From Thermodesulforhabdaceae bacterium (GTDB lineage Bacteria; Desulfobacterota; Syntrophobacteria; Syntrophobacterales; Thermodesulforhabdaceae), in assembly GCA_037482015.1 (NCBI GenBank), contig JBBFKT010000001.1:840584-904583 (forward strand): 64,000 nt of DNA. Direction: 5' to 3'. The translations under genes were made by a program, and so were the position numbers. Numbering within the stretch: the first letter of the stretch is position 1; every line of letters starts with the position of its first letter. The notes below the pieces were generated by a model. The model did not search any database. It had not been told where the DNA came from and saw only the letters and a program-made list of their open reading frames with translations. Positions 1-8,929 of the stretch are shown here, in pieces.

Positions 1-436
1 CGGAGATGTCGCTCCACCAGAAGATTCGAGGATGTAGAGTAGAAAGTCTTGCTTTTTGGATTGAAGCAAAATGTGGGTTCATTTCTACTAGATGATACGA
101 AAGACTTTGAAAGATGGTGGAATGGGAAGCAAGGGCGGTAAGGACATCATAAGCCAGATAGCCCATGCCGGGACCAATTTCAATTATGTGAAAGTCGTTG
201 GGTTCACCCATTTCCTGCCAGATCTTTATTATATGGCGACTTAGAAGCAGACCAAAAATGTTCCCTGCGTGGGATGCGGTAAAAAAGTCGCCCTTTTGAC
301 CAATAACAGGGACATTTCTCATGTAGTATCCCAGGTTAGGCGTATAGAGAGCCATTTCCATGAATCGCTCGAAGGATATAGCACCACCGTTTGACTCAAT
401 TTCGTGAATGATCAACTCTCGGAGAAACTTTTTCAT
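1..436 (-). CDS. MidA/NDUFAF7-family SAM-dependent methyltransferase, N-terminal part (cut by window edge)
   Basis: Reading leftward from an ATG at 436, 145 residues are open to the window edge, so the 3' part is missing. The start is preceded by an AGG-containing purine stretch. The product has FFTAS at residues 51-55 and a glycine-rich EIGPGMGYL segment at about 86-94 that looks like a SAM-binding motif I. The order 'LGYY - GDFFTAS - lxxxIxxIW - EIGPGxG' is typical of the MidA/NDUFAF7 (DUF185) protein-arginine methyltransferase family. In mitochondria that family methylates a complex I subunit; the bacterial substrate is not known to me. It is divergent from the glycosyltransferase downstream. 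Confidence 0.8.
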   Translation of the reverse strand, partial: MKKFLRELIIHEIESNGGAISFERFMEMALYTPNLGYYMRNVPVIGQKGDFFTASHAGNIFGLLLSRHIIKIWQEMGEPNDFHIIEIGPGMGYLAYDVLTALASHSTIFQSLSYHLVEMNPHFASIQKARLSTLHPRIFWWSDIS

Positions 437-566
437 GGTAATGACCTGCCTTTTTGTGAGATTAACTAATCGAGGTTGGTTTTTAGCACAGTTTATTGCT
501 TTTGCAAAAGCGAACGAGGCGAGAGCGCAAGAGCATTGAAAAATAATCTGCAATATGGGGAAAGAG

Positions 567-1472
567 ATGCAGGTGAGGGAAAAAATTCTGAAAATTATCC
601 TTGGAAACAAAAAACTTCCTCGGGGAGATTTAAATGTCTGGCAGGAAGAAAATAGATACAAAATCAGTGCAGTTTTCATCTTTTACCAGCGTATAGCTCT
701 AATGGAACAGGCTCTTGAGTGGCTCAGGTGGCAGAATTTTCCTGGGAAGGATCTTGAAATCGTGCTCGTTGAAGACAGAGGTGGAAGCAGGGAAGGCAGA
801 GAGCTTTCTGCCAAATTCCCGGAGCTTTCTATAAAGTATAGTGCGCCACAGGATCCAAATGTGTGGGGTATAACCGGTTCACTTCGTAATTATGGACTGT
901 CTTTAGCTTCTGGGGAAATTGTTCTTTTCTTGGACGACGATACTTTGGTTATGGATAATGATTTTCTCTCTAAGCTGTATGGCTTTTTTGAAAATGATCT
1001 GGATCTTATGGCGGTGATTCCCAGAGGTGTCGCTTCATTTTGTCTGATAAAGCCAAGGTATCAGTATCATGATCCTCATTTCTTCACGAGTCGCTGCACT
1101 GCCTACAGGCGGCTTGAATGCCTTATACGGCTTGGAGGATTTCGATCTGATTTTGTAGGGCAAGAAGATGTGGAATTTGCTATGAGGTTCCTTGCTATGG
1201 GTTTTAAGTATATTACCACCGAGGAGTTAGTCTATTACCATCCGCCTTTACTTGTTCCCAATCTGCGTAAGCCTCAATCTGTGGGATATTCCTTTGCTAA
1301 AGCTCCCTATCCCTTTCCCGTTCGCCTTTGTTTTGCTCTTAACGGTAGCAGATGGCTTTACAGGTGGCTTTGCCCTACTTTTAAGAATCGGCAAATGGGG
1401 CGTTTCGCTCTCGGTTTTCTGCTTGGCTTTGTCAGAGGAGTTCTAGGACTTAAAAGCACGGCATATATTTGA
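567..1472 (+). CDS. Family 2 glycosyltransferase
   Basis: This is a GT-A fold glycosyltransferase of about 300 residues. It has an N-terminal AVFIFYQR beta strand, a nucleotide-sugar-binding VEDRGG region, the metal-binding LFLDDD motif near residue 125 and a GQED motif near residue 200 that would supply the catalytic base. The C-terminus carries a hydrophobic, arginine-bounded stretch and may associate with the membrane. I prefer the ATG at 567, which follows GGGGAAAGAG; an in-frame ATG at 555 has no ribosome-binding site. No other polysaccharide gene is adjacent, so the acceptor is unknown. Confidence 0.8.
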   Translation: MQVREKILKIILGNKKLPRGDLNVWQEENRYKISAVFIFYQRIALMEQALEWLRWQNFPGKDLEIVLVEDRGGSREGRELSAKFPELSIKYSAPQDPNVWGITGSLRNYGLSLASGEIVLFLDDDTLVMDNDFLSKLYGFFENDLDLMAVIPRGVASFCLIKPRYQYHDPHFFTSRCTAYRRLECLIRLGGFRSDFVGQEDVEFAMRFLAMGFKYITTEELVYYHPPLLVPNLRKPQSVGYSFAKAPYPFPVRLCFALNGSRWLYRWLCPTFKNRQMGRFALGFLLGFVRGVLGLKSTAYI

Positions 1473-1550
1473 AAGTAATGCGAAAGTAAAAATCTACTCA
1501 TGTATCAATCCAACAGGGGAGTAGCACTAAGTTGGGATAGAAGACAACTA

Positions 1551-1580
1551 AAGGGCGCAGGTAAACATATCTGCGCCCTT
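1551..1580. terminator. Bidirectional terminator hairpin between convergent genes
   Basis: A perfect 10-bp inverted repeat (AAGGGCGCAG / CTGCGCCCTT) with a 10-nt loop lies between the 3' ends of the glycosyltransferase and rpsT. The T-tracts are short on both sides, so termination strength is uncertain. Confidence 0.6.
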
Positions 1581-1607
1581 AAAGTCAAAGCACCTGAATC
1601 GGTGACC

Positions 1608-1895
1608 TTATGCTACTTGTTGATTCAAAGATGCCAAGAATTTGTTTACTTTTTGATGTAGCTTAGAGATTTCTCTTGCAGCCTTATTTTTGTGAATTGT
1701 GCCCTTCGATGCCGTCTTATCAATGATGGACATGGCTTCTTTAAACTTTTCCATAACGAGATCAGGGTTCTTTGCGAGTATAGCCATTTCGACAGTTTTG
1801 ATGGCTGTCTTCATGCGAGTCTTTCGTGCTCGATTGCGCAAACGCCTCTTTTCGCTCTGTCTGGCTCGCTTTATGGCAGATTTGTGTCTTAACAA
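1608..1895 (-). CDS. rpsT: 30S ribosomal protein S20
   Basis: This 95-residue basic protein has the S20 signature HKSAIKRARQSEKRRLRNRARKTRMKTAIKT and the KGTIHKNKAAREISKLHQKVN C-terminal helix. It binds 16S rRNA early in 30S assembly. The reading frame begins with TTG, and a strong GGGAGG stands 8 nt upstream, so the TTG start is well supported. E. coli rpsT also uses a UUG start, which takes part in its autogenous translational control. The gene is monocistronic, with a hairpin downstream and its own candidate promoter at 1960-1989. Confidence 0.97.
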   Translation of the reverse strand: MLRHKSAIKRARQSEKRRLRNRARKTRMKTAIKTVEMAILAKNPDLVMEKFKEAMSIIDKTASKGTIHKNKAAREISKLHQKVNKFLASLNQQVA

Positions 1896-1959
1896 GAGCT
1901 AATCCTCCCTTATTTTAGAATTTGATGTTTTTCGCCAAAACAAAAACGCACCGCTCCGC

Positions 1960-1989
1960 CTTTTACCGAGATCAATGTGTCGTTGTCAA
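1960..1989 (-). promoter_or_regulatory. Candidate sigma-70-type promoter for rpsT
   Basis: On the minus strand TTGACA (1989-1984) is followed after 18 bp by TAAAAG (1965-1960), about 65 nt upstream of the rpsT start. The -35 is perfect and the -10 weak. Confidence 0.45.
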
Positions 1990-2007
1990 GATGATTCCGA
2001 AAGACTG

Positions 2008-2167
2008 TTCGGAAATTATCCTTTATTTGGAATCTTTTTAAGTTCTTACGTTTTGACCACGCTGGAACAAGATCGTTGGTTGAAATAGCGCATCATATGT
2101 AGGGGCATGGCATGCCATGCCCCTACGATACGGCAACATCGGGTTATCGTCGCGATTTTTTTCGAAC
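2008..2167. repeat. Dispersed 160-bp element, copy A, with perfect 28-nt central palindrome
   Basis: This segment aligns along its whole length with 61781-61938, at roughly three-quarters identity by eye. It begins TTCGGAAATTATC and ends with a degenerate inverted copy, TTTTTTCGAAC. A perfect 28-nt palindrome sits at 2099-2126 (half-site GTAGGGGCATGGCA). It codes for nothing. Together with the rpsT promoter it accounts for the 337-bp gap between rpsT and the YkgJ gene. Confidence 0.8.
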
Positions 2168-2232
2168 AGCCTCAGATAATTCAGATGATGTCTGAAAAAT
2201 TACAAGGACACTACAGGGCGCTGAATTTCTGT

Positions 2233-2604
2233 TTATGTTCCATTTCTTGCCATCTGAGAGTAAAGAAAAAGCAACTGTTCTTCTTCCTCAGTTGAGAGAA
2301 GAACCGCAGGACGAACATTTTCAATACAGAGATAATTGGGAGATGTTCCATAGAGGCGGCATATGAAGGGCCTTACGGGGTAAATGGCACATCCTTTAGT
2401 TGTTACGTAGGGGCAGGTATTTTCGCCTTCAGAGACCTCAAAGTCGTTAACTCTTCCGGATATACCGTGTTCCTTTAGAAAGGCTTTTATTCTTGAGTCT
2501 TCTTCAGGAATTCTTGATGGAACACCAAATTTCTTACAGCATGTAATACAACCTGGGGGACAGGGAACCGATGGGATCATGCTATAAAGATCGTCTATTG
2601 TCAT
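2233..2604 (-). CDS. YkgJ-family CxxCxxCC cysteine-cluster protein
   Basis: This 123-residue protein carries the conserved cysteines of the YkgJ/Flagellin-N-methylase-like zinc/iron chelate domain: CPPGCITCC at residues 15-23, then CPYVTTKGCAIYPVRPFICRLYG. The C-x2-Y-P-x-R-P-x2-C-R spacing is diagnostic. The biochemical role of the family is poorly defined; a metal site is expected. The start is set by GGGAGGG about 8 nt before the ATG. It lies 48 nt downstream of proC on the same strand and is probably co-transcribed with it. Confidence 0.8.
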   Translation of the reverse strand: MTIDDLYSMIPSVPCPPGCITCCKKFGVPSRIPEEDSRIKAFLKEHGISGRVNDFEVSEGENTCPYVTTKGCAIYPVRPFICRLYGTSPNYLCIENVRPAVLLSTEEEEQLLFLYSQMARNGT

Positions 2605-2652
2605 GTGAACACCCTCCCTTTTGGCCTGCGTTTTTGTTATTTATCCCGTAGC

Positions 2653-3471
2653 TTACTTTTCTGCCAGTTTCTGGAGTTCGTCGGCGCGTTCTGTTGCACG
2701 TTCAACCGCTTTCATAATTATGCCTCTCAGTCCATTTTCTTCCATTACCTTTAACCCGTGTATTGTTGTCCCAGCAGGGGATGTGACCATGTCTTTTAGT
2801 GCGGCGAAATGAAGATCTCGCTGTTTTGCCAGTTCTGCCGTTCCCAGCACGGTAGAAATTACCAGTTCACGAGCCATCGGTCTTGGAATGCCCATAAGCA
2901 CTCCGGCATCCGTAAGCGCCTCAAGAAAAAGTAAAACATAGGCTGGTCCGCTACCGCTCAGCCCCGTAACGGCGTTCAGAAGCTTTTCTTCCACTTCCAA
3001 TGCTGTTCCCACAGATTTGAAAATATCCAGCGCGAGTTTCATGGTATCGTCTGTTACATGACGGTTTCTGGCGAGCGCGGAAGCCCCCTGGAGCACCAGA
3101 GCCGGTGTGTTGGGCATAACTCTAACGATGGGAATGCCTTCCGGTAGCCTTTCTTCAAGAAACTTTATGGTTATGCCGGCTGCTATGGAAATGATCAGAG
3201 GAGTTCCTTTAATGAGAGCTTTCAGGTCGCGTAGAAGTTCTTCCATATTTTGCGGCTTTACGGCGATAATTATGACGTTTGATGTGGCCACTAGATCTTC
3301 CAGGCTGTTGCAATGTCTTATTCCAAAAAGTTCGCTCAGTTCTTTTACTTTTTCCTTTATTACGTCGTAGGCGACTATTGATTCCGAAGAGAATACACCT
3401 TTTTTAATGATTCCTTCGATTAGAGCTCGCCCCATGTTTCCCGTGCCGATGAACCCGATTATTTCTTTCAT
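2653..3471 (-). CDS. proC: Pyrroline-5-carboxylate reductase
   Basis: At 272 residues this has the normal length for ProC, which reduces 1-pyrroline-5-carboxylate to proline with NAD(P)H. It has the N-terminal Rossmann motif GFIGTGNMGRALIEG, the AVKPQNMEELL segment, VRVMPNTPALVLQGASAL, and the family signature AVTGLSGSGPAYVLLFLEALTDAGVLMGIPRPMA. It is first in a leftward two-gene unit with the YkgJ gene. The role is cytoplasmic and housekeeping. Confidence 0.96.
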   Translation of the reverse strand: MKEIIGFIGTGNMGRALIEGIIKKGVFSSESIVAYDVIKEKVKELSELFGIRHCNSLEDLVATSNVIIIAVKPQNMEELLRDLKALIKGTPLIISIAAGITIKFLEERLPEGIPIVRVMPNTPALVLQGASALARNRHVTDDTMKLALDIFKSVGTALEVEEKLLNAVTGLSGSGPAYVLLFLEALTDAGVLMGIPRPMARELVISTVLGTAELAKQRDLHFAALKDMVTSPAGTTIHGLKVMEENGLRGIIMKAVERATERADELQKLAEK

Positions 3472-3566
3472 GTCTTTCCCCCATTCCTAAGAAAACCAGT
3501 TTAAGCGATAAGGACGAAAATTATTGCCCCATTATTTTATTTTGCCCCACCGCCGTTCATAAGTGT

Positions 3567-3595
3567 TTGACAATCAAGATTAACATCTGTAGGTA
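3567..3595 (+). promoter_or_regulatory. Candidate promoter for the dprA-topA-pilD-rsmE run
   Basis: TTGACA at 3567-3572, then 17 bp, then TAGGTA at 3590-3595, about 70 nt before dprA. The -35 is perfect and the -10 is poor. Confidence 0.4.
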
Positions 3596-3666
3596 TCATC
3601 TTCACAGATTTCCTGCAACATTTACGACACTAATAGAGACTAAAGGCAGGGCGTCGGTCTAAAGGG

Positions 3667-4815
3667 ATGGAAATAGAAAAAAAGATTAGCTGGCTCACAC
3701 TGGCTCTGATCCCCGAGCTGGGACCTCGATCACTTTGGAAGCTTTACCAGGCGATGGGGAGCGTTGATGCTATAATCAACGCATCGGAGGAAGAACTCTT
3801 TGCCAGGGCTCCTATCAAGCTAAAAACTGCTCGGGCGGTTGCTAGAAAGCAGACGATAAGAGATCCAGAGAATGAATTAGATCTCCTCTTAAAAAAAGGC
3901 GTGGATTTTATTACCTGGGAAGATGAAACATACCCGCCTCCTCTTCGCCATATTCCGGATCCGCCTCTTTTCTTGTTTGCCAGGGGATGCTATCGCTCAG
4001 ACCATGCAACTGCTCTGGCTATAGTGGGAACAAGAAATGCTTCGGTGAAGGGTATTCTTTTTGCGGAAAGACTCGCTTCAGATCTTGCCGCTCTGGGTAT
4101 TACTGTGGTAAGTGGGCTTGCCATTGGTATTGATTCCGCCGTCCATAGGGGAGCTTTGAAAGCAGGGGGTCAAACAATCGCAGTTATGGGATCTGGTCTT
4201 GATGTGCCTTATCCTAGAGCCAACCGCGATCTTATTGATCGCATTGCCGATTCTGGAGTGGTATTTTCTGAATATCCTCTTGGCACTCCACCAGAAAAGT
4301 GGCGGTTTCCTCTTCGAAACCGCATAGTTAGTGGTTTATCCATGGGTGTTGTTGTCGTTGAAGCTGGACTTAAAAGCGGTGCTCTTATCACTGCAAGACT
4401 GGCTCTAGATCAAGGGCGAGATGTCTTTGCCGTCCCTGGTGCGGTTTCCGATGAAAGATCTGCCGGAACGAATAAACTCATAAAGGATGGAGCCAAACTG
4501 GTCGAAGATATAAAAGACATTTTGGATGAGTATCCTTTTTTGCAAAAACTTGCTCCCCAAAACCATGTGGCGGGAAAACAGCCGGTAACACAGATGATAA
4601 ATAAAAAGGCACATTGCGAAGTGCCTTCTCAGTCTGCTGAAGGCGACGAACTGAAAGTCTTGCAGACTCTGAGTGATAAGCCTCAACATATAGACCACAT
4701 CTGTGAGAAAACCGGTCTTTCCTGTGCAACGGTTCTTTCTATTCTTACGATGCTGGAACTCAGGGGGTTGGTGCGTCAACTTCCCGGAAAGTATTTTATT
4801 AGTGAGAGGCGCTAG
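3667..4815 (+). CDS. dprA: DNA-processing protein DprA
   Basis: This 382-residue protein has the DprA/Smf layout: an N-terminal SAM-like helical region (about 1-75), then the extended Rossmann domain with GTRNASVKG, the signature SGLAIGIDSAVHRGALKAGGQTIAVMGSGLDVPYPRANRDL and SEYPLGTPPEKWRFPLRNRIVSGLS, and a C-terminal winged helix (about 320-380). DprA binds incoming single-stranded DNA and loads RecA. The gene is followed after 2 nt by topA, a common pairing, and by a prepilin peptidase gene, so a link to DNA uptake is possible but not shown here. Confidence 0.95.
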   Translation: MEIEKKISWLTLALIPELGPRSLWKLYQAMGSVDAIINASEEELFARAPIKLKTARAVARKQTIRDPENELDLLLKKGVDFITWEDETYPPPLRHIPDPPLFLFARGCYRSDHATALAIVGTRNASVKGILFAERLASDLAALGITVVSGLAIGIDSAVHRGALKAGGQTIAVMGSGLDVPYPRANRDLIDRIADSGVVFSEYPLGTPPEKWRFPLRNRIVSGLSMGVVVVEAGLKSGALITARLALDQGRDVFAVPGAVSDERSAGTNKLIKDGAKLVEDIKDILDEYPFLQKLAPQNHVAGKQPVTQMINKKAHCEVPSQSAEGDELKVLQTLSDKPQHIDHICEKTGLSCATVLSILTMLELRGLVRQLPGKYFISERR

Positions 4816-4817
4816 TT

Positions 4818-7100
4818 ATGAACAAACCTCTTTTAATTGTGGAATCTCCAACGAAAGCTAAAACCCTTGCTAAGTATCTAAAGGATACCTACGTAGTTAA
4901 AGCCAGCAAGGGACACATAAAGGATCTTCCCGAAAGCAAGCTGGGAGTTGATATAGAAAACGGTTTTCGAGCTGAATATCAAATCATTCAAGGGAAGAAA
5001 AAGATTGTCGAAGACCTTCGGAAGTCGGCTAAATCAGCAGAAAAGGTATTCCTTGGTCCGGACCCGGATCGAGAAGGTGAAGCTATAGCCTGGCATATTG
5101 CCGAAGAAATTTCCCGCAACGGTTCAGCAAAGAATCCGCCTATATACCGTGTGCTATTCTACGAACTTACTCAGAAGGGTATTGCAGAAGCGTTCAAGGC
5201 TCCGGGTGATCTCAACCGATACCTTTATGAAGCTCAGCAGGCACGGAGGATTCTCGATCGTCTGGTGGGCTATTTAATATCCCCAATTCTATGGCGCAAG
5301 GTAAAAACCGGGCTCAGTGCTGGAAGAGTCCAGTCAGTTGCTTTGAGGCTTGTTTGCGAAAGAGAGCGTGAAATTTATGCCTTTCGCCCTGAAGAGTACT
5401 GGACGGTGGATGCTCTCTTTACAAAACAAAACGATGATAAATCTTTCAAAGCCAGGTTGGTGCAGTGTTACGGAGAAAAACGCTGTGATCTTTCATCGGA
5501 AGCTGATGCCCAAAAGATAGTTGAATTGTTAAGACACAGGTCTTATGTCGTTAAAGATCTGAAGCAGAAAAAGCAGAAACAGAATCCACCGCCGCCTTTT
5601 ATAACAAGCACACTTCAGCAGGATGCTTCCAGACAATTGAGGTTTTCCCCCAGAAAAACCATGCAGATCGCTCAACAACTCTACGAAGGTGTTGAACTTC
5701 CTGACGCCGGACCCGTAGGACTTATTACTTACATGAGAACCGATTCTACTCGACTGGCTGAAGATGCCGTTAAATCTGTCCGCCAGTTTATAGCTTCTGC
5801 ATGGGGAGATGCTTTCGTGCCCGCAAAGCCTAACCAGTATAAGGTAAAAACTTCGTCCCAGGATGCTCACGAAGCTATTCGACCCACGGATGTCTTTAGA
5901 ACCCCCGATTCAGTTAAACCCTTTCTAACTCGCGATCAGTATCTTCTTTATGAATTGATCTGGAAAAGATTTGTTGCCTGTCAGATGAAGCCGGCTGATG
6001 TGGAAAAACCCACGGTGGACATTGTGCCAGAAGGGGTTGATGGGTTTGTTTTCAGGGCAACCGGTTCGGTGGTGGTCTTTCCAGGCTATCTCGTCCTTTA
6101 TCGTGAAGCTACCGATGATGAAACCTCCGAAGAAGGAGATTCTATACTTCCGCCTCTGAAATCAGGTGAATTACTGAAAATGCTCGATATAGGTGCTTCT
6201 CAGCACTTTACTCAGCCACCCAGAAGATACACCGAAGCTTCTTTAATTAAGGTGCTTGAGGATTTCGGCATTGGACGTCCCAGCACATATGCCACCATCG
6301 TTTCCACGATTCAGGAACGAGGTTATGTGGTGTCTGAAAAAAGGACACTTCGTCCTACAGAACTCGGCTTTATAGTGAACGATCTTCTCGTAAAACATTT
6401 TCCCGAAATTGTGGATGTTTCTTTTACTGCACAGATGGAAGCAAAGCTTGATGAAATATCTCGCGGCAATGGATCTCTTATTGAACTGCTCAAGGATTTT
6501 TACGATCGATTTAAGCCCATGCTGGATGAAGCTCAAGATGCAATGAGAAATCTGAGAATAGAGGGAATTCCAACCGAGCTTGAATGCCCTAAGTGTGGGA
6601 CAAAACTTGTGATTAGATGGGGTCGAACTAATGGGCCTGTTGTTGAATGTCCTCAGTGCCGATTCAGGTCGCATTATGAAAGAGGCGAACATGGGGAACT
6701 GAGGCTTGTTGCTCAGGAAGAGACCGGGGATGTTTGTGAAAAATGCGGTAAGCCTATGATCGTTAAGCATGGACGATATGGAAGCTTTATCGCCTGCAGT
6801 GGATATCCCGAATGTAAAAATACCAAGCCATTGTCTCTTGGTATCCCTTGCCCTAGGGAAAAGTGTTCAGGAGAACTGGTGGAAAGAAGATCCAAACGAG
6901 GCAAGATATTTTACGGCTGTAGCGCTTATCCTGAGTGTTCTGTTATTGTAAATGAAAAACCATATCCTAGAACCTGTCCCAAATGTGGTTATCCAATAAT
7001 GACCAAAAATAACGGCCGAGGCGGAAAAAGCCCTGCTTGGGTATGCTTAAATAAGGAATGTCGTTATCGTGAAGAAATAGAAGAGGACAGTTCGCCGTGA
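4818..7100 (+). CDS. topA: DNA topoisomerase I (type IA)
   Basis: This 760-residue type IA topoisomerase relaxes negative supercoils. The N-terminal Toprim domain shows LLIVESPTKAKTLAKYL, and the acidic DPDREGEAIAWH motif binds metal. The catalytic tyrosine is Tyr305 in GLITYMRTDSTR. IGRPSTYATIVSTIQERGYV and the AKLDEISRG region complete the core. Four C-terminal four-cysteine zinc ribbons follow (from about residue 590), starting with CPKCGTKL, CEKCGKPM, CPREKCSG and CPKCGYPI. It overlaps the next gene by GTGA, indicating translational coupling. Confidence 0.97.
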   Translation: MNKPLLIVESPTKAKTLAKYLKDTYVVKASKGHIKDLPESKLGVDIENGFRAEYQIIQGKKKIVEDLRKSAKSAEKVFLGPDPDREGEAIAWHIAEEISRNGSAKNPPIYRVLFYELTQKGIAEAFKAPGDLNRYLYEAQQARRILDRLVGYLISPILWRKVKTGLSAGRVQSVALRLVCEREREIYAFRPEEYWTVDALFTKQNDDKSFKARLVQCYGEKRCDLSSEADAQKIVELLRHRSYVVKDLKQKKQKQNPPPPFITSTLQQDASRQLRFSPRKTMQIAQQLYEGVELPDAGPVGLITYMRTDSTRLAEDAVKSVRQFIASAWGDAFVPAKPNQYKVKTSSQDAHEAIRPTDVFRTPDSVKPFLTRDQYLLYELIWKRFVACQMKPADVEKPTVDIVPEGVDGFVFRATGSVVVFPGYLVLYREATDDETSEEGDSILPPLKSGELLKMLDIGASQHFTQPPRRYTEASLIKVLEDFGIGRPSTYATIVSTIQERGYVVSEKRTLRPTELGFIVNDLLVKHFPEIVDVSFTAQMEAKLDEISRGNGSLIELLKDFYDRFKPMLDEAQDAMRNLRIEGIPTELECPKCGTKLVIRWGRTNGPVVECPQCRFRSHYERGEHGELRLVAQEETGDVCEKCGKPMIVKHGRYGSFIACSGYPECKNTKPLSLGIPCPREKCSGELVERRSKRGKIFYGCSAYPECSVIVNEKPYPRTCPKCGYPIMTKNNGRGGKSPAWVCLNKECRYREEIEEDSSP

Positions 7101-7939
7101 TATTCTCTCAGTCTAATCCCGATGCTGCAGTTCTGGTTATAATTGGTTTATTCGGAGCAATTATGGGTAGTTTCTTCAATATGCTTATTTATCGTGTTCC
7201 AAGGGGGCTCTCCATATTAGGACCGTCATCTTTTTGCCCTAATTGCACAAAATCACTTCCTTTGTGGGCGAATGTGCCAATCTTGAGTTATCTCTTGCTT
7301 CGAGGAAAATGTGCTCACTGTAAACACCCTATTCCCTTAAGGTATCTGCTTGTTGAGGTCATTACCGTTGTAACCTATGTTCTTCTTTATTATAGAAACA
7401 TCGAATACGGTATCATCCAGTGGTTTATTGAAGCAATTTTTGTTTCCCTTCTAATTGTTGTGACCTTTACGGATCTTGAGACCTATCTTATACCCGACAT
7501 TTTCTCTATTGGTGGACTTATTACAGGACTCGTGGTTAGTCCCTGGAATAGAGTAGTGACCGTAATGGATGTCTTTCTTGGAGTTTTAATAGGGGGAGGG
7601 GTGCTTTTTCTCATTGCCTACGGGTATCAAAAGGTTCGTGGAGTTGAAGGTATGGGTGGAGGCGATGTAAAGCTTCTTGCCATGATTGGAGCTTTTACCG
7701 GATGGAAAGGTGCAGTGATGGCTCTCTTTATTTCAGCCTTCACGGGCGCCATCGCAGGTCTTGTTATAATAGGGGTAAAACAATCCAAAAAAGGGGCAAA
7801 AAAGATCACTTCTGATAATATTCAAGGCCAAACTGCCCTGTCCACCATGATCCCTTATGGTCCTTTTCTCGCCTTTGGGGGACTGATTGCTCTTATCTGG
7901 AGCAGTGCATTCTGGAATTGGTATATCTCCGCTTTTTAG
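7097..7939 (+). CDS. pilD: Prepilin peptidase (A24 aspartic protease / N-methyltransferase)
   Basis: This 280-residue polytopic protein processes and N-methylates type IV pilin-like precursors at the inner membrane. The N-terminal methylase part has GSFFNMLIYRVP and a zinc site with two CxxC pairs (CPNC, CAHC). The peptidase aspartates are Asp126 in FTDLETYLIPD and Asp190 in GMGGGDVKLL. About seven or eight membrane segments are visible. It starts with GTG inside the topA stop (GTGA overlap). No pilin gene is in the window. Confidence 0.93.
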   Translation: MIFSQSNPDAAVLVIIGLFGAIMGSFFNMLIYRVPRGLSILGPSSFCPNCTKSLPLWANVPILSYLLLRGKCAHCKHPIPLRYLLVEVITVVTYVLLYYRNIEYGIIQWFIEAIFVSLLIVVTFTDLETYLIPDIFSIGGLITGLVVSPWNRVVTVMDVFLGVLIGGGVLFLIAYGYQKVRGVEGMGGGDVKLLAMIGAFTGWKGAVMALFISAFTGAIAGLVIIGVKQSKKGAKKITSDNIQGQTALSTMIPYGPFLAFGGLIALIWSSAFWNWYISAF

Positions 7940-7948
7940 GATTTTTTG

Positions 7949-8713
7949 ATGACCAGGCAGGTTTTTTTCTTACCTTCAGGTATTGCAGATAAAGTCGATG
8001 AAGAAATCGTCCTTCCCGCGGATCTTTCTCATCAGATTGTCAGAGTCCTTAAATTGGAAAAAGGGGATTTAATAGAATTAAAAGATGAAAGCGGACGGAC
8101 CTGGAGAGCTCAAATTACTCATGTGTCAAAAAAAGGGGTTCGAGTTACATTGCTGGATGAAGTCTTCCATGCCGCCGAATCTCCCCTTGAAGTTACGCTG
8201 TTTATGGCAATTGCAAGATCAGATAGGGTTGATCTTGCAATACGACAGGCTACCGAGCTTGGAGTCAAAGAAATAGTGCTGTTTCCGTCTGCTAGAAGTC
8301 CCTACAGACTCGAGAAGTTAAAAGTTCAAGATAGAGTTTCAAGGTGGAGTAAGATAGCTCAGGAAGCTGTCTGTCAATGTCGAAGGGTAAAAGTTCCCAA
8401 TATCTGGTATGGAAATGGGCTAGATGAAATTCTTGATTATGCGGAAAATGGTGAAGATTATAACATTTTGAAACTTGTTGCTTCCGAAATGGACGAGTTG
8501 CCCGGTGTTGGGGCTTTTTTCCAAAGCGGCATTAAACCTAGTTCAGTAGCTGTTGCTATAGGACCAGAAGGTGGATGGGCAGAAGAAGAACTATCCGCTT
8601 TTAAAAGCAGAAAATGGGTTCCGATATCTCTTGGTCCAAGAATTTTAAGGTATGAAACGGCTATGGTAGCAATAGTAGTTTTGTGTCAATTTTTGTGGGG
8701 TGACATGAGATAG
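7949..8713 (+). CDS. rsmE: 16S rRNA (uracil-1498-N3)-methyltransferase
   Basis: This is a SPOUT methyltransferase of about 254 residues that methylates N3 of U1498 in 16S rRNA. The N-terminal PUA-like part has HQIVRVLKLEKGD; the C-terminal knot has VAIGPEGGWAEEELSAFK and LGPRILRYETA, the RsmE signatures. The ATG at 7949, 8 nt after AGG, is preferred over the in-frame TTG at 7946. It is the last gene of the dprA-topA-pilD run. Confidence 0.94.
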   Translation: MTRQVFFLPSGIADKVDEEIVLPADLSHQIVRVLKLEKGDLIELKDESGRTWRAQITHVSKKGVRVTLLDEVFHAAESPLEVTLFMAIARSDRVDLAIRQATELGVKEIVLFPSARSPYRLEKLKVQDRVSRWSKIAQEAVCQCRRVKVPNIWYGNGLDEILDYAENGEDYNILKLVASEMDELPGVGAFFQSGIKPSSVAVAIGPEGGWAEEELSAFKSRKWVPISLGPRILRYETAMVAIVVLCQFLWGDMR

Positions 8714-8848
8714 TCTGGAAATTCCTATCTGAGGAGCGCTACCTGTCTTAAGAGAAGGATAAAATTCGTTCTTTTGCTTTCAAAAGCTAGCTCTATAGGT
8801 TATAAGAAGCAAAGAAATTGAAACGTAAAACTTTGAGGAAAGGTTGGG

Positions 8849-8929
8849 GGAACGAGTTTATTATTGGTGAGAGTGGGAAGCTCTTACCGTAGATCGTTCC
8901 TGCTTGAAAGGTCGTAAAAAAGTCTTTCA
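8849..8929 (+). promoter_or_regulatory. Structured 5' leader of the zinc-ribbon gene
   Basis: Two nested helices are visible: GGAACGA (8849-8855) with TCGTTCC (8894-8900), and inside it GGTGAGAG (8866-8873) with CTCTTACC (8881-8888, one G-U). A third hairpin, TGAAAG/CTTTCA (8905-8929), ends directly at the Shine-Dalgarno GGAGG. No known riboswitch was recognised. Confidence 0.4.

Noticed and set aside
2099-2126. 28-nt palindrome as a rho-independent terminator
   Set aside because: It has no loop and no T-run and recurs within a longer element at another site.
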